Position numbers and translations under genes: made by a program. The notes beneath the pieces were generated by a model. The model was not told the DNA's origin. It worked only from the letters and a program-made list of their open reading frames with translations, and searched no databases. DNA of 64,000 bases from assembly GCF_003343245.1 (NCBI RefSeq), contig NZ_CP024901.1:3472001-3536000 (forward strand), in the 5' to 3' direction. Positions within the stretch are counted from its first letter, which is position 1; the number at the start of each line of letters is the position of its first letter. Shown one piece after another: positions 18,401-29,266 of this stretch. This stretch comes from Photorhabdus laumondii subsp. laumondii. GTDB lineage: Bacteria; Pseudomonadota; Gammaproteobacteria; Enterobacterales; Enterobacteriaceae.

Positions 18401-19117
18401 TTATTTCTCAGTATGCCATTGTTTATTCACTAAAATAGTGGAGAAATAAGGTAATTTTTGATCAGCGTCCACCTGATCCAAACGGCACCAGCACTGCTCA
18501 CTTGGCAATGTCGCATCCGCCATCAATAAAGCATGTTCAAACAGATTCAGGCGTGCCAACAATGTACTCACGGCGGCAAAACGGCTATAGACTTTCATCA
18601 GCACCACGCAATCATGCGTTTGCAATGCCTGCTCCAGCTCAGCTTCTGGTGCAGTACAAGACATTATCGCCATTGATTGCTGTTCCATCGCCAGAGGTAA
18701 TACGCTACGCGCGGCAATCGCGGCAAAAGAGGTGATACCCGGGACAATTTCCAGCCACTCTTGCCGACCAATTCGCGCCAGCAAAAAGACCCAAGTACTG
18801 AATAACATGGCATCACCAAGGGTGATAAAACCCACTTGCCGCCCTTTGGCTACTTCATCTTGCAGTTGTTGCGCCACTTCATCCCATACCACCTGTTTCT
18901 CGTCGCCATTACTGTTCATCGGAAAATGGCAGGTACGAATTTCCGTGTGGGGTAACAGGTATTCACGCACAATGGAAAGCGCCAGACTATCCCCCCCTTT
19001 ACGCCCAGCAGGTGCATAAAGCACATCAAGGCGAGCAAGTATTCGCGCTGCACGTACGGTAACTAAATCACTGGCTCCCGGACCGACACCTATCGCATAA
19101 AGTTTTCCATTCATCAC
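18401..19117 (-). CDS. cbiL: Cobalt-precorrin-2 C20-methyltransferase CbiL
   Basis: SAM-dependent methyltransferase of the corrin C20 position in the anaerobic pathway. 238 aa starting MMNGKLYAIGVGPGASDLVTVRAARIL (first signature), with YAPAGRKGGDSLALSIV, FITLGDAMLFSTW and EIVPGITSFAAIAA. It overlaps cbiK by 4 bp. A terminator follows within 150 bp. Confidence 0.93.
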   Translation of the reverse strand: MMNGKLYAIGVGPGASDLVTVRAARILARLDVLYAPAGRKGGDSLALSIVREYLLPHTEIRTCHFPMNSNGDEKQVVWDEVAQQLQDEVAKGRQVGFITLGDAMLFSTWVFLLARIGRQEWLEIVPGITSFAAIAARSVLPLAMEQQSMAIMSCTAPEAELEQALQTHDCVVLMKVYSRFAAVSTLLARLNLFEHALLMADATLPSEQCWCRLDQVDADQKLPYFSTILVNKQWHTEK

Positions 19118-19908
19118 ACCACCTCCTGTTGTTCTGCCTGTAATGCGTCCGCCAGATGTTGAACGAACATTTCGCGGATCAGCGGATTTTCACCTAGCCC
19201 CTGTAACCAAGATTGGGTTTTTATCCCAACAGCTTCCAGTTGAGAACGCCACGAATCCGGCTCGTCCGATGCCATATCGTTAATCGCATGATCACCGGCC
19301 ACCAGCATTAGCGGCATTAAATGCACTTTACGTATCGCCTGCCGCCGCAAGCGGATGATGATATGGTCGATTTCCGGGTAGCTCTCCACCGCGCCAACCA
19401 ATGCCGGGAAATTATGTGAATTCATCAGGTGATCAAGACACGCGTAGGCAGAAAAGGCATGGTGACTGGCACCGTGTCCCATAAACACCACCCGCTCATC
19501 CTCGGCTAACGGCGGCATCTGACTTTTCAGGGCAATAAGCAGTTGTTGATAATCGGCAAAACTGTTAAGCAGCGGCGTACCCACCACTAAACGTTGGAAA
19601 TGATCACTAAAGGTACGCACTTCACTGACAATCTTTTCATATTCGTCACCGTTGATGACATGGAGGGATTGAATAGCCACATCCTGATACCCCTCATTGA
19701 CCAAACGCTCCAACGCCTGACGTGGGTTATCCACCTGTAAACCATCACGTTTTTTTAATTTACGGATGATCATCTCTGAGGTGAATGCACGATACAGATC
19801 GCGATCACGGTAAGCTGCGGCCAATTGTTGTTCACAGACATCAATATTCTTTTGTCGGGTTTGATGATAGCTGGTACCAAAGCTGATGATTAATAGTGCT
19901 TTTTTCAT
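19114..19908 (-). CDS. cbiK: Sirohydrochlorin cobaltochelatase CbiK
   Basis: Inserts cobalt into sirohydrochlorin; its presence marks the early-insertion, anaerobic pathway. 264 aa with the two metal-binding histidines at the Salmonella positions: His145 in VFMGHGASHH and His207 in LMLVAGDHAINDM. The N-terminus KKALLIISFGTSYHQTR is also conserved. It starts 13 bp after cbiJ and overlaps cbiL by 4 bp. Confidence 0.94.
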   Translation of the reverse strand: MKKALLIISFGTSYHQTRQKNIDVCEQQLAAAYRDRDLYRAFTSEMIIRKLKKRDGLQVDNPRQALERLVNEGYQDVAIQSLHVINGDEYEKIVSEVRTFSDHFQRLVVGTPLLNSFADYQQLLIALKSQMPPLAEDERVVFMGHGASHHAFSAYACLDHLMNSHNFPALVGAVESYPEIDHIIIRLRRQAIRKVHLMPLMLVAGDHAINDMASDEPDSWRSQLEAVGIKTQSWLQGLGENPLIREMFVQHLADALQAEQQEVV

Positions 19909-19921
19909 TTTATTGCCCTCA

Positions 19922-20707
19922 TTATTCCTGCCAACTGGCTAGGTGTTGGACAAACTCATCCAGCGAACTAATCTGCTCTCCTTCATCTCCCTGTAAAGTC
20001 TGTGTAGGACGGCACACCACAATACAGGGAATATTAAGCGCCAGACAGGGCGCCACTTTCTGTTGATATCCCCCCTCGGCCCCGGACTCTTTTGTAATCA
20101 CCACGTCAGGGTGACAAAACTCATACACTGCATGATTGAATTCAGCCGTAAATGGCCCACGCAACGCGATAATATGATCGACCCCCAATCCTAACGCTTC
20201 ACACTGAATCAATACCTCGGCGGTCGGCAATACCCGTACCAACAATGTTTTTCCCGGTAGTAAACGCTGATATAGCTCCAGTTGTTTACTGCCGGTGGTG
20301 AGCAAGATCCGTTGTCCTAGTGTCCGGGCAACGTCGCAAGCCGCCTCGATACTATTTACTTTGTGCAACAGTGGATGGCTCAGTAAGTCAATCTCACTGG
20401 GACGCTGATAGCGAGTAAGCCTCAGTGACAAACGACGACATGCTGTGAGCACATTTTGGCTTAGTGCATCTGCATAAGGATGAGAAGCATCAATCACCCA
20501 ACGTACTTTATGCTGATCAAAGTAATCCACCATCGCCTCAGCATCCATTCGCCCCACCACCACTTCTCCCTGAATATCACCGGCCAGTTGTCTCCCTGCA
20601 TCAGTCGCAACAGAGAGACGATAACCTGCTCCTGCTGCATCTAGTGCCTGACAGAGCAACCGGGCATCGCTGGTACCACCGAAAACATGGATAGCCGGAT
20701 GACTCAT
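19922..20707 (-). CDS. cbiJ: Cobalt-precorrin-6A reductase CbiJ
   Basis: NAD(P)H-dependent reductase of the corrin ring precursor. 261 aa with the N-terminal VFGGTSDARLLCQAL nucleotide-binding motif, VIDASHPYADALSQN, LLTTGSKQLELY and VVITKESGAEGGYQQKV, all conserved in the CbiJ/CobK family. ATG overlaps the cbiH stop by 4 bp. Confidence 0.92.
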   Translation of the reverse strand: MSHPAIHVFGGTSDARLLCQALDAAGAGYRLSVATDAGRQLAGDIQGEVVVGRMDAEAMVDYFDQHKVRWVIDASHPYADALSQNVLTACRRLSLRLTRYQRPSEIDLLSHPLLHKVNSIEAACDVARTLGQRILLTTGSKQLELYQRLLPGKTLLVRVLPTAEVLIQCEALGLGVDHIIALRGPFTAEFNHAVYEFCHPDVVITKESGAEGGYQQKVAPCLALNIPCIVVCRPTQTLQGDEGEQISSLDEFVQHLASWQE

Positions 20708-21429
20708 AATTCATACCCCCGTGGCGTGATCATCAATCCATCACGGCAATAAGTTGTTTGATTGCCAACAATCACCAGACTGGTCATATCCACCGGGGAG
20801 AAATCCATCTCGCCAAACGTAGTAATCCATTTATCCTGTTTTTTACGTCCCGCGGCTTTTACTACGCCAACCGGTGTCTGCGCTGCTTTCCACGGTCGCA
20901 TAAGGTCAAATGCTTTGGCAAGATGCCCTTCCCGGCCACGGCTACGTGGGTTATAAAAACAGATAACAAAATCGGCTTGTGCGGCGGCAATAATACGTTT
21001 CTCAATCATCGGCCACGGCGTTAGCAGATCACTTAAACTGATATGACAAAAATCGTGCATCAACGGCGCGCCTAATAACGACGCCGCAGCAATACTGGCG
21101 GTGATCCCGGCGACCAATTTAACTTCAAGATCACACTGTTGCTGGCAAACCAATTCCAGTACTAAGCCGGCCATGCCATAAATTCCCGCATCACCACTGC
21201 TGATCAACGCGACTTTACGGCCGGACAATGCCAGATCGATCGCTTTCTGGCAGCGTTCAATCTCTTTGCACATACCGGTCTTAATCACTTCTTTATCCAT
21301 CGTTAGATGTTTAACTAAATGGGTGTAGGTTTTATAGCCGACAATAATTTCCGCTTCTTGGATCGCTGCAATCGCGTCCTGCGTCATCATGGATTCATTG
21401 CCTGGTCCAATACCGATTACTGTTAACAT
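20704..21429 (-). CDS. cbiH: Cobalt-factor III C17-methyltransferase CbiH
   Basis: SAM-dependent ring-contraction enzyme methylating C17. 241 aa with [48 protein letters not shown] and FVICFYNPRSRGREGHL, which are CbiH/CobJ signatures. Seven-bp overlap with the preceding cbiG stop region; part of the continuous translationally coupled run. Confidence 0.93.
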   Translation of the reverse strand: MLTVIGIGPGNESMMTQDAIAAIQEAEIIVGYKTYTHLVKHLTMDKEVIKTGMCKEIERCQKAIDLALSGRKVALISSGDAGIYGMAGLVLELVCQQQCDLEVKLVAGITASIAAASLLGAPLMHDFCHISLSDLLTPWPMIEKRIIAAAQADFVICFYNPRSRGREGHLAKAFDLMRPWKAAQTPVGVVKAAGRKKQDKWITTFGEMDFSPVDMTSLVIVGNQTTYCRDGLMITPRGYEL

Positions 21430-22484
21430 GATTGTGATACCCCCAAAGTGATAGTGACGCCCTGCTGACGCAAGGTCCGACCAACCAATTTTCCTTCACT
21501 CATCAACCAAGCGACAGGCTGCGAAACACTGCCAACCCCCACCGTCTGGCGGACAAAATCGGATGCAGGAAAACGTTGCTCATGAAGACTTAATTCATTA
21601 ACACTGAACAACTGAAACGGTACACGCCAACGTTGTGCTAGCTGATTTAGCGCCGGTTCATCCTTTTTAATCACAACACTGCCGATGGCACGTAACGCCA
21701 TCAGATCGAAATGGTTTTCCGCCATCTGCTGCTGCAATAGCTCAATCACTGTTTGCAATGGCGTATCCCGGCGACAACCGATCCCGGCCACCACACGCTT
21801 CGGCACCAGTTTGTAAACCGGTAGAGGCAATTCCGGCAATGCATCTCGCAATGTGATACACACCAGCGCATCCAGTTCTGGCAATTCTTCCAGACACGCT
21901 ACCGAGACAAAACCCCGGATATCACACTGCTCACGTTCACTAAGCAGTGGTTCATCCCACCACAACCCCACTTTTTGACCACTGACCAGCATTTGATTTA
22001 TCACCTTCACCACGTGGCGAAAATCCTGCATATCGGCATCTAATTGCGTGGCAAGGGTGTCCAGCGCCGCCATGCCATTAACATCGGTGGCGGTTGTGAT
22101 CACCGGATCAGCCCCCAATAACGCCGCCAAATGGTGAGTCAATGCATTAGCGCCACCCACATGACCGGATAACAGGCTAATAACATGCTGACCCCCTTCA
22201 TCAATCACCACCACAGCGGGATCATGCATCTTGTCATTTATAAGTGGCGCAAGCAGGCGTACCGTGATGCCCAGCGCCGCCACCACCACCAACGCCGAAT
22301 AGTGTTTAAATGCCTCACGCAACGTGTCGCCAAAGCTGCCATTAAAAGGCGTAAACCCCGGCTCCAGTAACTTTTCGCTGGTAAAACAGGTCAGAGGAAG
22401 ATGAGTTTTCAATCGATGTACCAGTCTGACCCCTCCCGGCGTCAGACAGAACACCGCAATCGATTCATGCCCGGCGATATTCAT
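21423..22484 (-). CDS. cbiG: Cobalt-precorrin-5A hydrolase CbiG
   Basis: Opens the delta-lactone of cobalt-precorrin-5A and releases acetaldehyde. 353 aa starting [21 protein letters not shown], with [47 protein letters not shown] and, in the C-terminal domain, [13 protein letters not shown] chose the ATG at 22484, 20 bp inside cbiF, because the N-terminus then matches the family; the frame stays open to 22544 without similarity. Confidence 0.92.
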   Translation of the reverse strand: MNIAGHESIAVFCLTPGGVRLVHRLKTHLPLTCFTSEKLLEPGFTPFNGSFGDTLREAFKHYSALVVVAALGITVRLLAPLINDKMHDPAVVVIDEGGQHVISLLSGHVGGANALTHHLAALLGADPVITTATDVNGMAALDTLATQLDADMQDFRHVVKVINQMLVSGQKVGLWWDEPLLSEREQCDIRGFVSVACLEELPELDALVCITLRDALPELPLPVYKLVPKRVVAGIGCRRDTPLQTVIELLQQQMAENHFDLMALRAIGSVVIKKDEPALNQLAQRWRVPFQLFSVNELSLHEQRFPASDFVRQTVGVGSVSQPVAWLMSEGKLVGRTLRQQGVTITLGVSQSC

Positions 22485-23238
22485 GGCTAAACCCCGCATC
22501 ATAAAGCTTGGAATAGTGGTACTCCTCTCCCAAAAAAGCACCAACCAGAATCAAAGCGGTTTTACGAATACCCGCTGTCTGTACTTTTTCAGCGATATCC
22601 GCCAAAGTACCCCGCACGGTTAAGCTTTCATCCCAAGTCGCTTTGTAGATCACCGCGACCGGCGTCGTTGCCGGATAACCACCAGCTTGAAGACGCGCAG
22701 CCACATGTCTCATTTTCTGTACAGAAAGATAAATCGCCATTGACGTTTGATGAGCAGCGAAGGATTCCAGTTGTTCGAGCGGCGGCACTGGCGTGCGCCC
22801 TTCAATCCGGGTAATGATCAAGCTTTGCGCCACTTCCGGTACGGTGTACTCCACCCCTAATTGCGCTGCCGCCCCAAGGAAAGCACTGACACCCGGTATC
22901 GAGACAAAACTGATACCCGCTTCGGTCAAAACTTCGCCTTGTTCGCGTATGGAACCGTACAATGAGAGATCGCCGGTTTGCAGCCGCACCACCAGCTTAC
23001 CCGCACGTACACCATCAACCATCAGTGCAACAATCTGTTCCAACGTCAGGCCGGCGCTGTCATGACACTCAGCCTCCGGCGGGCAATAATCCAGCAGTTC
23101 GGTATTAATCAGTGAACCGGCATAAATCACCACCTGCGCCTGTTGCAGCAAACGGTAACCTTTCAGGGTGATTAGCTCTTTGTCACCCGGTCCGGCCCCG
23201 ACAAACCACACTTTTCGAGGATCAAAATATTCAGACAT
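22465..23238 (-). CDS. cbiF: Cobalt-precorrin-4 C11-methyltransferase CbiF
   Basis: SAM-dependent methyltransferase acting on C11. 257 aa with [53 protein letters not shown] and [13 protein letters not shown]. The ATG lies within the end of cbiT (8-bp overlap). Confidence 0.94.
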   Translation of the reverse strand: MSEYFDPRKVWFVGAGPGDKELITLKGYRLLQQAQVVIYAGSLINTELLDYCPPEAECHDSAGLTLEQIVALMVDGVRAGKLVVRLQTGDLSLYGSIREQGEVLTEAGISFVSIPGVSAFLGAAAQLGVEYTVPEVAQSLIITRIEGRTPVPPLEQLESFAAHQTSMAIYLSVQKMRHVAARLQAGGYPATTPVAVIYKATWDESLTVRGTLADIAEKVQTAGIRKTALILVGAFLGEEYHYSKLYDAGFSHEYRRA

Positions 23239-23800
23239 CGATCTTCTCCTTGTAACAGGAAATCAGATAAGTCGGATTATTCGGTTTAAAATAGTGACCC
23301 GTACCCAAGGTCGCCAGAGTAGATGCTTGTAGCTGTATGCACTCCAATTGACTGATCTGGCAGGTCCGCAAATGTTCCAGTGCATCATTCAGGTTATTCA
23401 GCAAAATGAAAGTCAGTACCAAACGGCCACCGGGGTACATGTGATCCAGTGCCCAATCGATCAAGGCAGTCAATTGCCCACCACTGCCACCAATAAATAC
23501 GGCATCCGCCATCACATCCAACGCTAACGGCGCTTCTCCTGCAATAATCTCCACATTATGACAACCGAGTCGTTGACGATTCTCCTCAATCAAGGCCAGT
23601 GCCGCCGGGTTGCGTTCAATGGCAGTAACGGTCAGCGCCGGGAAACATAACGCCGCCTCCAATGCCACACTGCCCGTACCCGCTCCCACATCAATCAATT
23701 GGCTAGCACCATTGAGTTCCAGCCGCTCCAGCGCCAATGCACGTACAGGTTCTTTGGTCATTGGCACTTTCTGTCCGCGTAAAAATTCATCATCTCTCAT
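23231..23800 (-). CDS. cbiT: Cobalt-precorrin-7 C15-methyltransferase (decarboxylating) CbiT
   Basis: SAM-dependent methyltransferase with the Rossmann motif [17 protein letters not shown] (about residues 36-52), [19 protein letters not shown] at the N-terminus and [10 protein letters not shown]. In many organisms CbiE and CbiT are fused as CobL; here, as in Salmonella, they are separate and overlap by 11 bp. Confidence 0.92.
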   Translation of the reverse strand: MRDDEFLRGQKVPMTKEPVRALALERLELNGASQLIDVGAGTGSVALEAALCFPALTVTAIERNPAALALIEENRQRLGCHNVEIIAGEAPLALDVMADAVFIGGSGGQLTALIDWALDHMYPGGRLVLTFILLNNLNDALEHLRTCQISQLECIQLQASTLATLGTGHYFKPNNPTYLISCYKEKIDV

Positions 23801-24392
23801 TTAGGATCACCACCACATTCATGTCATAGTCAATCGCCACCGCTTCCGGCCGCAGACGGTGAATACGCTCATTAGGTAAAGAGAGGTTTTCACCAATAAT
23901 CAATGTACGGTTCAGGCCGCGTTCAATAATGGCCTGCGCAATTGCCCGCGGACCGACGCGCCCATCCGTTACCATGCCTACTTTGTCGTGTTGCAAAAGC
24001 CAGTCAAAATCTGGGGTACGCCCGTGACTGCTAGTCAGATAGATATCGTTCATATCCAGCGCAGCTTTGGCACACAGATACTGAATTGAACTGATACCCG
24101 GAATGATGCGCAGATCATCTGCGGTAAAATATTCAGACAATAATTTGCCAATGCCATATAACAGCGGGTCACCAGACGCTAATACCACAATCCGACGTGT
24201 ACTGTTGTTCTGTAGCCAAGCAAGCAAACCAGCAAGATCCGCATCCAGTACGCGGGTTTCGTGGGTGATGCCGCTAAATATCTCCAGATGGCGTCTACCA
24301 CCAACCAATACCTCCGCCTCAGTGATAGAGTGCTGTGCCTGCGGTATCAGATACGCAGTATCGCCGGGACCAATTCCCACTACGGTGATCAT
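23790..24392 (-). CDS. cbiE: Cobalt-precorrin-7 C5-methyltransferase CbiE
   Basis: SAM-dependent methyltransferase acting on C5. 200 aa with [44 protein letters not shown] and [18 protein letters not shown] overlaps the cbiD stop by 4 bp. Confidence 0.92.
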   Translation of the reverse strand: MITVVGIGPGDTAYLIPQAQHSITEAEVLVGGRRHLEIFSGITHETRVLDADLAGLLAWLQNNSTRRIVVLASGDPLLYGIGKLLSEYFTADDLRIIPGISSIQYLCAKAALDMNDIYLTSSHGRTPDFDWLLQHDKVGMVTDGRVGPRAIAQAIIERGLNRTLIIGENLSLPNERIHRLRPEAVAIDYDMNVVVILNER

Positions 24393-25525
24393 CGCATTGC
24401 CTCCAAAATGTCATTTAATGGGCGACTGGTGCCAAGTATTTGATTATCAAAGGAGAACATAATGGCATCACAGCGCGGCGGGTTAACCGCAAAACGCAAC
24501 ATTTCACTCATTCGTTCACAAATGCGTTCAGCAATACGGTCATAAACCGCTTGCAAGCCGTGTTCCGCAATCAGTTCCATTGCAGCTTCCGTGGTATCGC
24601 AGTGACTCACTTCCAACAGTAATTCCTGCGACGCCCCCATCAGTGCCAGATAAGCAATCAACGTTTCCATGCGGCCATCAGCAATATGACTGTGGGTATG
24701 GAAAATGCCGGCGGCCACTTTCACCAGTTTGCCGGGATGTCCCACCAACATGATATGGCGGAACCCAAGCCGCACCGCTTCCTGCAACATGTAACCCACG
24801 AAGTTACTCATGGTGACCACTAGCTGACCATCAAGCCCTAATTGTTCACGCACAAAACGCTCACCGTGATTGCCCGGCACCAGAATGACCTTTTCTGCAC
24901 CCGCCGAACGTTTCATTTCCAGCTCTATCGCCAACGAACGTTTCCAACTCTCCTCCGACATTGGCGTGACGATGCCAGTAGTACCAATGATGGAAATGCC
25001 GCCCAGTATCCCCAATCGCCCGTTGTAAGTTTTCTTTGCCCGCTCTTCACCTTCCGGCGCGAAAATTTCCACCTCCGCGCCCCGTAAAGGACCGATAGCT
25101 TCCCGTACTGCGGCCTCAATGGTCTGACGCGGTGTACGATTAATCGCAGAGCTGCCTACCGGTAATCCCACACCTTTACGGGTAACCGTGCCGACACCTT
25201 CCCCGCCCCGCAGATGGATCTCACCGTGATCGCACAAGGTGACACGAGCAAAAATCAACATGCCATGAGTGGCATCTACATCATCGCCACCGTCTTTACG
25301 GATAGCGGCGGTCGCCTGCTGCCCTTCGATCAACGGCTGTTCAACGTTAAGGCGTAATGTCACACCCGAAGGGGTAACAATAGAAACGTGATCGATAACT
25401 TGCTGACGCAGCACCATTAATGCGGCAACCTTAGCGGCAGCGGTAGCACAGGAACCCGTGGTATAACCCTTGCGATACTGCTTACCGTTATGCCAGATGC
25501 TGTCTAGTTGCATGGTGTCACTCAT
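24389..25525 (-). CDS. cbiD: Cobalt-precorrin-5B C1-methyltransferase CbiD
   Basis: Methylates C1 in the anaerobic pathway. 378 aa with [71 protein letters not shown] and [23 protein letters not shown], which are all hallmarks of CbiD. Overlaps cbiC by 4 bp. Confidence 0.94.
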   Translation of the reverse strand: MSDTMQLDSIWHNGKQYRKGYTTGSCATAAAKVAALMVLRQQVIDHVSIVTPSGVTLRLNVEQPLIEGQQATAAIRKDGGDDVDATHGMLIFARVTLCDHGEIHLRGGEGVGTVTRKGVGLPVGSSAINRTPRQTIEAAVREAIGPLRGAEVEIFAPEGEERAKKTYNGRLGILGGISIIGTTGIVTPMSEESWKRSLAIELEMKRSAGAEKVILVPGNHGERFVREQLGLDGQLVVTMSNFVGYMLQEAVRLGFRHIMLVGHPGKLVKVAAGIFHTHSHIADGRMETLIAYLALMGASQELLLEVSHCDTTEAAMELIAEHGLQAVYDRIAERICERMSEMLRFAVNPPRCDAIMFSFDNQILGTSRPLNDILEAMR

Positions 25526-26154
25526 TGTGCCTCCTGCAATCGGTACAGAATGGCATTGATAATCGCCGCCGCGATATTACTTCCCCCTTTACGACCTGCG
25601 GCGGCGATACAAGGCAGTTCACTTTGCATCAAAGCGGCTTTCGATTCCGCCGCACCGACAAAACCGACAGGCACCCCAACCACCGCCAACGGTGAAGCCT
25701 TCCTTTCCAGCAGACGGAACAGGGCGGTTGGCGCGTTACCGAACACGAAGATTTTGTCCCCCTCTTCCGCCAGTGCGACGTCTACCGCGGCCATAGAGCG
25801 CGTGATACCCTGCGCTTTCGCCATCGCAACCACTCGCGGATCACTGATATAGCAGCGGCATTCACACCCCATCTGATGTAACAGTGCTTTGTTGATACCG
25901 GACTGAGCCATCGTCGTATCGGTATACAAGGTGCATCCCCGACGTAATGCCTCTGTCATGCGGGACAGCACACCCGGCGAGAACCATAAAATATCCAACC
26001 AGTCAAAATCTGCGGTGGTGTGGATCACCCGTTTAATCACCGCTTCTTGCATCTCATCAACAAAACGATAATCGGGGCGCTCACTGGCAATAATATCGCC
26101 AATGATTGCGAAGCTATTCTGTTCAATTTGCTGAGGTTTCTGGAGGTAATTCAT
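25522..26154 (-). CDS. cbiC: Cobalt-precorrin-8 methylmutase CbiC
   Basis: Moves the C11 methyl group to C12, giving cobyrinic acid. 210 aa with the catalytic histidine in [11 protein letters not shown] (His45), [27 protein letters not shown] and [16 protein letters not shown] at the end. Starts 14 bp after the cbiB stop. Confidence 0.93.
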   Translation of the reverse strand: MNYLQKPQQIEQNSFAIIGDIIASERPDYRFVDEMQEAVIKRVIHTTADFDWLDILWFSPGVLSRMTEALRRGCTLYTDTTMAQSGINKALLHQMGCECRCYISDPRVVAMAKAQGITRSMAAVDVALAEEGDKIFVFGNAPTALFRLLERKASPLAVVGVPVGFVGAAESKAALMQSELPCIAAAGRKGGSNIAAAIINAILYRLQEAQ

Positions 26155-26168
26155 ATTGTTGCCCTTTT

Positions 26169-27128
26169 TTAAGCCATGCCGACCAACAGTAAGCGCAACA
26201 GCGCAAACAACAGTAAGGCCAGTTGCGAAGCTATCATCATCAAATAGATGCTGAGCGGGATATCCGTCAGCGCAATTTTACGGCGTTCATCACCCATCCA
26301 GGGTTTTTCTACTCGTTCACCAAAATAACAACTCGGACCACCAAGGCGGATACCCAACGCTCCCGCAACCGTCGCTTCCGACCAGCCACAGTTAGGACTG
26401 GTATGCTGATAACGATCACGCCAGCCAATACGCAGTGCCTGACGAAAATCAAGCCGAATGAACCAAGCCGCCGCACTTAACAACAGCCAACTCAGCCGCG
26501 CCGGTAACCAATTCGCCAGATCATCCATGCGAGCAGAAACATACCCAATGGCGTGATATTCCTGAGTTTTGTACCCCACCATTGAATCAAGGGTGTTAAT
26601 CGCTTTATAAGCCATTGCCAACGGCGCACCACCAATCATCAGGAAAAACAGTGGCGCGATAACCCCATCAACGCTGTTTTCCGCCACCGTCTCCACGACT
26701 GCGCGCGTGATTTGCGGTGCATCCAGTTGAGAAGTATCGCGCCCGACAATCCATGACAATTGCTGGCGACTCTCATCCAATAAGCCCTGTTGTAATACGC
26801 CATGTACCTCTAGCGCGGTATCACTCAGACAACGGCCAGCCAACAGGGTATAAATCATCCACACTTCGACCAGCCAGCCGACCCAAGGATGAATGGCGTT
26901 CATCAGCCACAAGCATCCCCAACTCACCAACCAAGTCAGCCCAACAACCACTATCCATAGCCCTGCTCCACCGACTTTCAATGCTCGTTCACTGTGACAA
27001 CAGCGCCGAACTGCCCGCTGTACCAAAGAGATCAGCTTACCAATCCAACGCACCGGATGAGGCCAATGCGGCGGATCACCTAACCAGCTATCGAGCAAGA
27101 AAGCAGCAAACCAGGCAGCAAGTGTCAC
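26169..27128 (-). CDS. cbiB: Adenosylcobinamide-phosphate synthase CbiB
   Basis: Membrane protein attaching aminopropanol (phosphate), the CobD product, to adenosylcobyric acid. 319 aa with the N-terminal LLDSWLGDPPHWPHPVRWIG, TRAVVETVAENSVDGVIAPL, NTLDSMVGYK and SPNCGWSEATVAGALGIRLGG, plus four to five hydrophobic helices. Overlaps cbiA by 4 bp. Confidence 0.94.
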   Translation of the reverse strand: MTLAAWFAAFLLDSWLGDPPHWPHPVRWIGKLISLVQRAVRRCCHSERALKVGGAGLWIVVVGLTWLVSWGCLWLMNAIHPWVGWLVEVWMIYTLLAGRCLSDTALEVHGVLQQGLLDESRQQLSWIVGRDTSQLDAPQITRAVVETVAENSVDGVIAPLFFLMIGGAPLAMAYKAINTLDSMVGYKTQEYHAIGYVSARMDDLANWLPARLSWLLLSAAAWFIRLDFRQALRIGWRDRYQHTSPNCGWSEATVAGALGIRLGGPSCYFGERVEKPWMGDERRKIALTDIPLSIYLMMIASQLALLLFALLRLLLVGMA

Positions 27129-28507
27129 AATAACCTCCTCGCAGACCTCAACCAGCGATCAAGCAGACTAGGACGCTGAGCAAAATGGATATGAAGATAA
27201 CTAGCCAGTGTCTGCTGTACCTGATAGCCTCCGGCCCATTGCTGTATTGCCATCCCGTCACGCCATTTAGTACAGTCAAAGACTGAAGGCACTGAGCTGA
27301 TAAAATCAGAATAATGAAACTCGTGGCCCCGTAAAATCTCACCTTCTGCGGCCAGCAAAGTGTCAAAACGGGCCTGTGCCTGACAGTAACCAAAGCGCAT
27401 CAACCGCGTACCCATATGGCTTTCCCCCGGCAGAATACCGGCCATCTGGTGACTCGCCCCTTCTCCATCGGTCAACGATTTCCCAAGGTACATCAGGCCA
27501 CCGCATTCAGCATAAATGGGAACTTGACGACAATGCGCATCCTGTAAAGCTTCCCGCATGGCACTATTGGCGGCCAACTTAGCGGCATATATTTCCGGGT
27601 AGCCCCCACCGAGATAAATCATCTGACAATCGGGTAAACGGCGATCATGCAGTGGACTAAAACGGTGAATACGGACCCCCACCCGTTCCAACATCTCCAG
27701 ATTATCTGGGTAATAAAAATTAAAGGCTTCATCATCTGCCAATGCTAGCGTCAAGCCATCAGCCAATGCGGGATCAGGCAATGATGGTGCCTCACCCTTG
27801 GGTAAAGTAGGACAATCACAAAGCGCCAACAGACGATCAAGATTGATATGCGCCTCCACCTGCTGAGCCAACCGTTGCCAACGAGCATCATTGTCAGCCT
27901 GCTCTTGAGCAGGAATAAGGCCAAGATGACGAGACGGTAATGACACATCCTTCATCACGGGCAAACGCCCCAGCACCGGCACACCACAATAATGTTCAAT
28001 CGCATGACGAATAAGTTCGAAATGATTTTCAGAATTGACGCGGTTAACAATGACGCCCGCAATCGTTAGAGAGGGATCAAAACGACAAAAACCCAGAACA
28101 GTGGCGGCAACAGAGGTCGATACTGCCTTGCCGTCCACCAACAAAATCACCGGGCATCCCAACTGCTTAGCCATTGCAGCGCTACTGCAATAGTTTGGGT
28201 TGGTACCATAACCATCATACAACCCCATCACACCTTCAATGACCGCGACATCAGCATGACGCATGTGCTGATTATAAAGACCATTAAGCGTCGCGGTTGG
28301 CAGCATAAATGCATCAAGATTACGAGATGCTACGCCACACACCGAGCTGTGCCAGCCGCTATCCAGATAATCCGGCCCCACTTTAAACGGCTGGACAGTC
28401 AACCCTCTCAACATCAATGCTCGCAAAATGCCAAGGGTAACCGTAGTCTTACCACAACCACTACCCGTACCCGCGATAACAAATGCCTTCCTACCTGACC
28501 ATTGCAT
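27125..28507 (-). CDS. cbiA: Cobyrinate a,c-diamide synthase CbiA
   Basis: Glutamine- and ATP-dependent amidation of the a and c side chains. 460 aa from the ATG at 28507 (MQWSGRKAFVIAGTGSGCGKTTVTLGILRA, split by a P-loop at about residues 11-22), with VIEGVMGLYDGYG, VNRVNSENHFELI and the glutaminase cysteine in YAECGGLMYLGKSL. The frame is open to 28711, but that stretch is inside the riboswitch and leader and is not similar to CbiA. First gene of the main operon, about 110 nt downstream of the riboswitch. Confidence 0.95.
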   Translation of the reverse strand: MQWSGRKAFVIAGTGSGCGKTTVTLGILRALMLRGLTVQPFKVGPDYLDSGWHSSVCGVASRNLDAFMLPTATLNGLYNQHMRHADVAVIEGVMGLYDGYGTNPNYCSSAAMAKQLGCPVILLVDGKAVSTSVAATVLGFCRFDPSLTIAGVIVNRVNSENHFELIRHAIEHYCGVPVLGRLPVMKDVSLPSRHLGLIPAQEQADNDARWQRLAQQVEAHINLDRLLALCDCPTLPKGEAPSLPDPALADGLTLALADDEAFNFYYPDNLEMLERVGVRIHRFSPLHDRRLPDCQMIYLGGGYPEIYAAKLAANSAMREALQDAHCRQVPIYAECGGLMYLGKSLTDGEGASHQMAGILPGESHMGTRLMRFGYCQAQARFDTLLAAEGEILRGHEFHYSDFISSVPSVFDCTKWRDGMAIQQWAGGYQVQQTLASYLHIHFAQRPSLLDRWLRSARRLL

Positions 28508-28614
28508 AGAAAATTCCCGATATGTCGATCGGAAAAGGAGCGCCAATAAGACGTGCCAACACCGCGCACACCACTTGGATGACAACTCGCTTCCCACCGA
28601 AGGAGTTAATGTCT

Positions 28615-28788
28615 CGTGCCTGTCAGGTCGGTCTTCTGGCTTAGCGTCACCCTTCCCCGCAACCTTCCCAGTCTTTCCGACCAGTGGCATCAGCGGAGTT
28701 GTCAGCATCACAGCAGCGGGGGCTGCGGAGGACTTTCACCTCCTTCCCAACCACACCATTAAGGTGTGGTATTAACCTAACGGCGGTT
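28615..28788 (-). promoter_or_regulatory. Cobalamin riboswitch of the cbi operon
   Basis: On the minus strand the leader contains the classic elements in order: a P2-like stem with CACACC...GGTGTG, GGGAAGGAGGTGAAAGTCC, GCAGCCCCCGCTGCTGTGA, the B12 box GCCACTGG (28681-28688), GGGAAGGTTGCGGGG and AAGCCAGAAGACCGACCTG. Adenosylcobalamin binding should repress cbiA and the genes behind it. It abuts an ERIC element on its upstream side. Confidence 0.95.
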
Positions 28789-28915
28789 TATACCCGTCAT
28801 CTTTCAAGTTGCCTCTTTGTTGGCTGCACTCTCTCACCCCGGTCACATAGTTTGCTATGCTCCCGGGGATTCGCTCCCTTGCCGCCGCGACGCATCTTGA
28901 AATCCATAGGGTCTA
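28789..28915 (-). repeat. ERIC element, complete
   Basis: 127 bp from TATACCCGTCATCTTTC to AATCCATAGGGTCTA, immediately upstream of the riboswitch. If transcribed it would form a long hairpin in the 5' leader, unless the operon promoter lies within or after it. Confidence 0.9.
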
Positions 28916-29266
28916 TTTATTTTTAACGTGGTCTACTTTTCAAGTTATTAATTATTAGATAACTAATGATATATATTCATTTTTACCATAATAACCTTAT
29001 TAAATTCATTGAATTTAAATGCAGATTAAATATATATTTCTCACACCAATAAAGCGGCTAATTTTATTATTTTCGGCGATAAACTTATGCGCTTTATAAC
29101 AAAAATCACCATCAATCTGGTGATAAAGATGGTAACAACATAGCAACAGATTAATCATTGATCATAATCAACTATCTATTCATATCACATAAGCTTATGA
29201 TGTTTCTTATCATAAAATCGCTCCTTACATCATCTGTATAACCACAAATCACAATGAGAACTACCT
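28916..29266 (+). promoter_or_regulatory. AT-rich intergenic region with FNR-type promoter
   Basis: A perfect FNR consensus TTGAT-CATA-ATCAA lies at 29158-29171, and TATGAT at 29196-29201 is placed about as a -10 box would be for a class II FNR promoter (box centred near -41). The start of the decayed chaperone gene follows at 29267. The rest of the region contains no gene that I can see, although the cbi operon promoter may lie at its left end. Confidence 0.6.

Noticed and set aside
27125..28711. Longer CbiA with a 68-residue N-terminal extension
   Set aside because: The extension is a translation of the riboswitch and leader and has no CbiA similarity; the ATG at 28507 gives the normal protein start.
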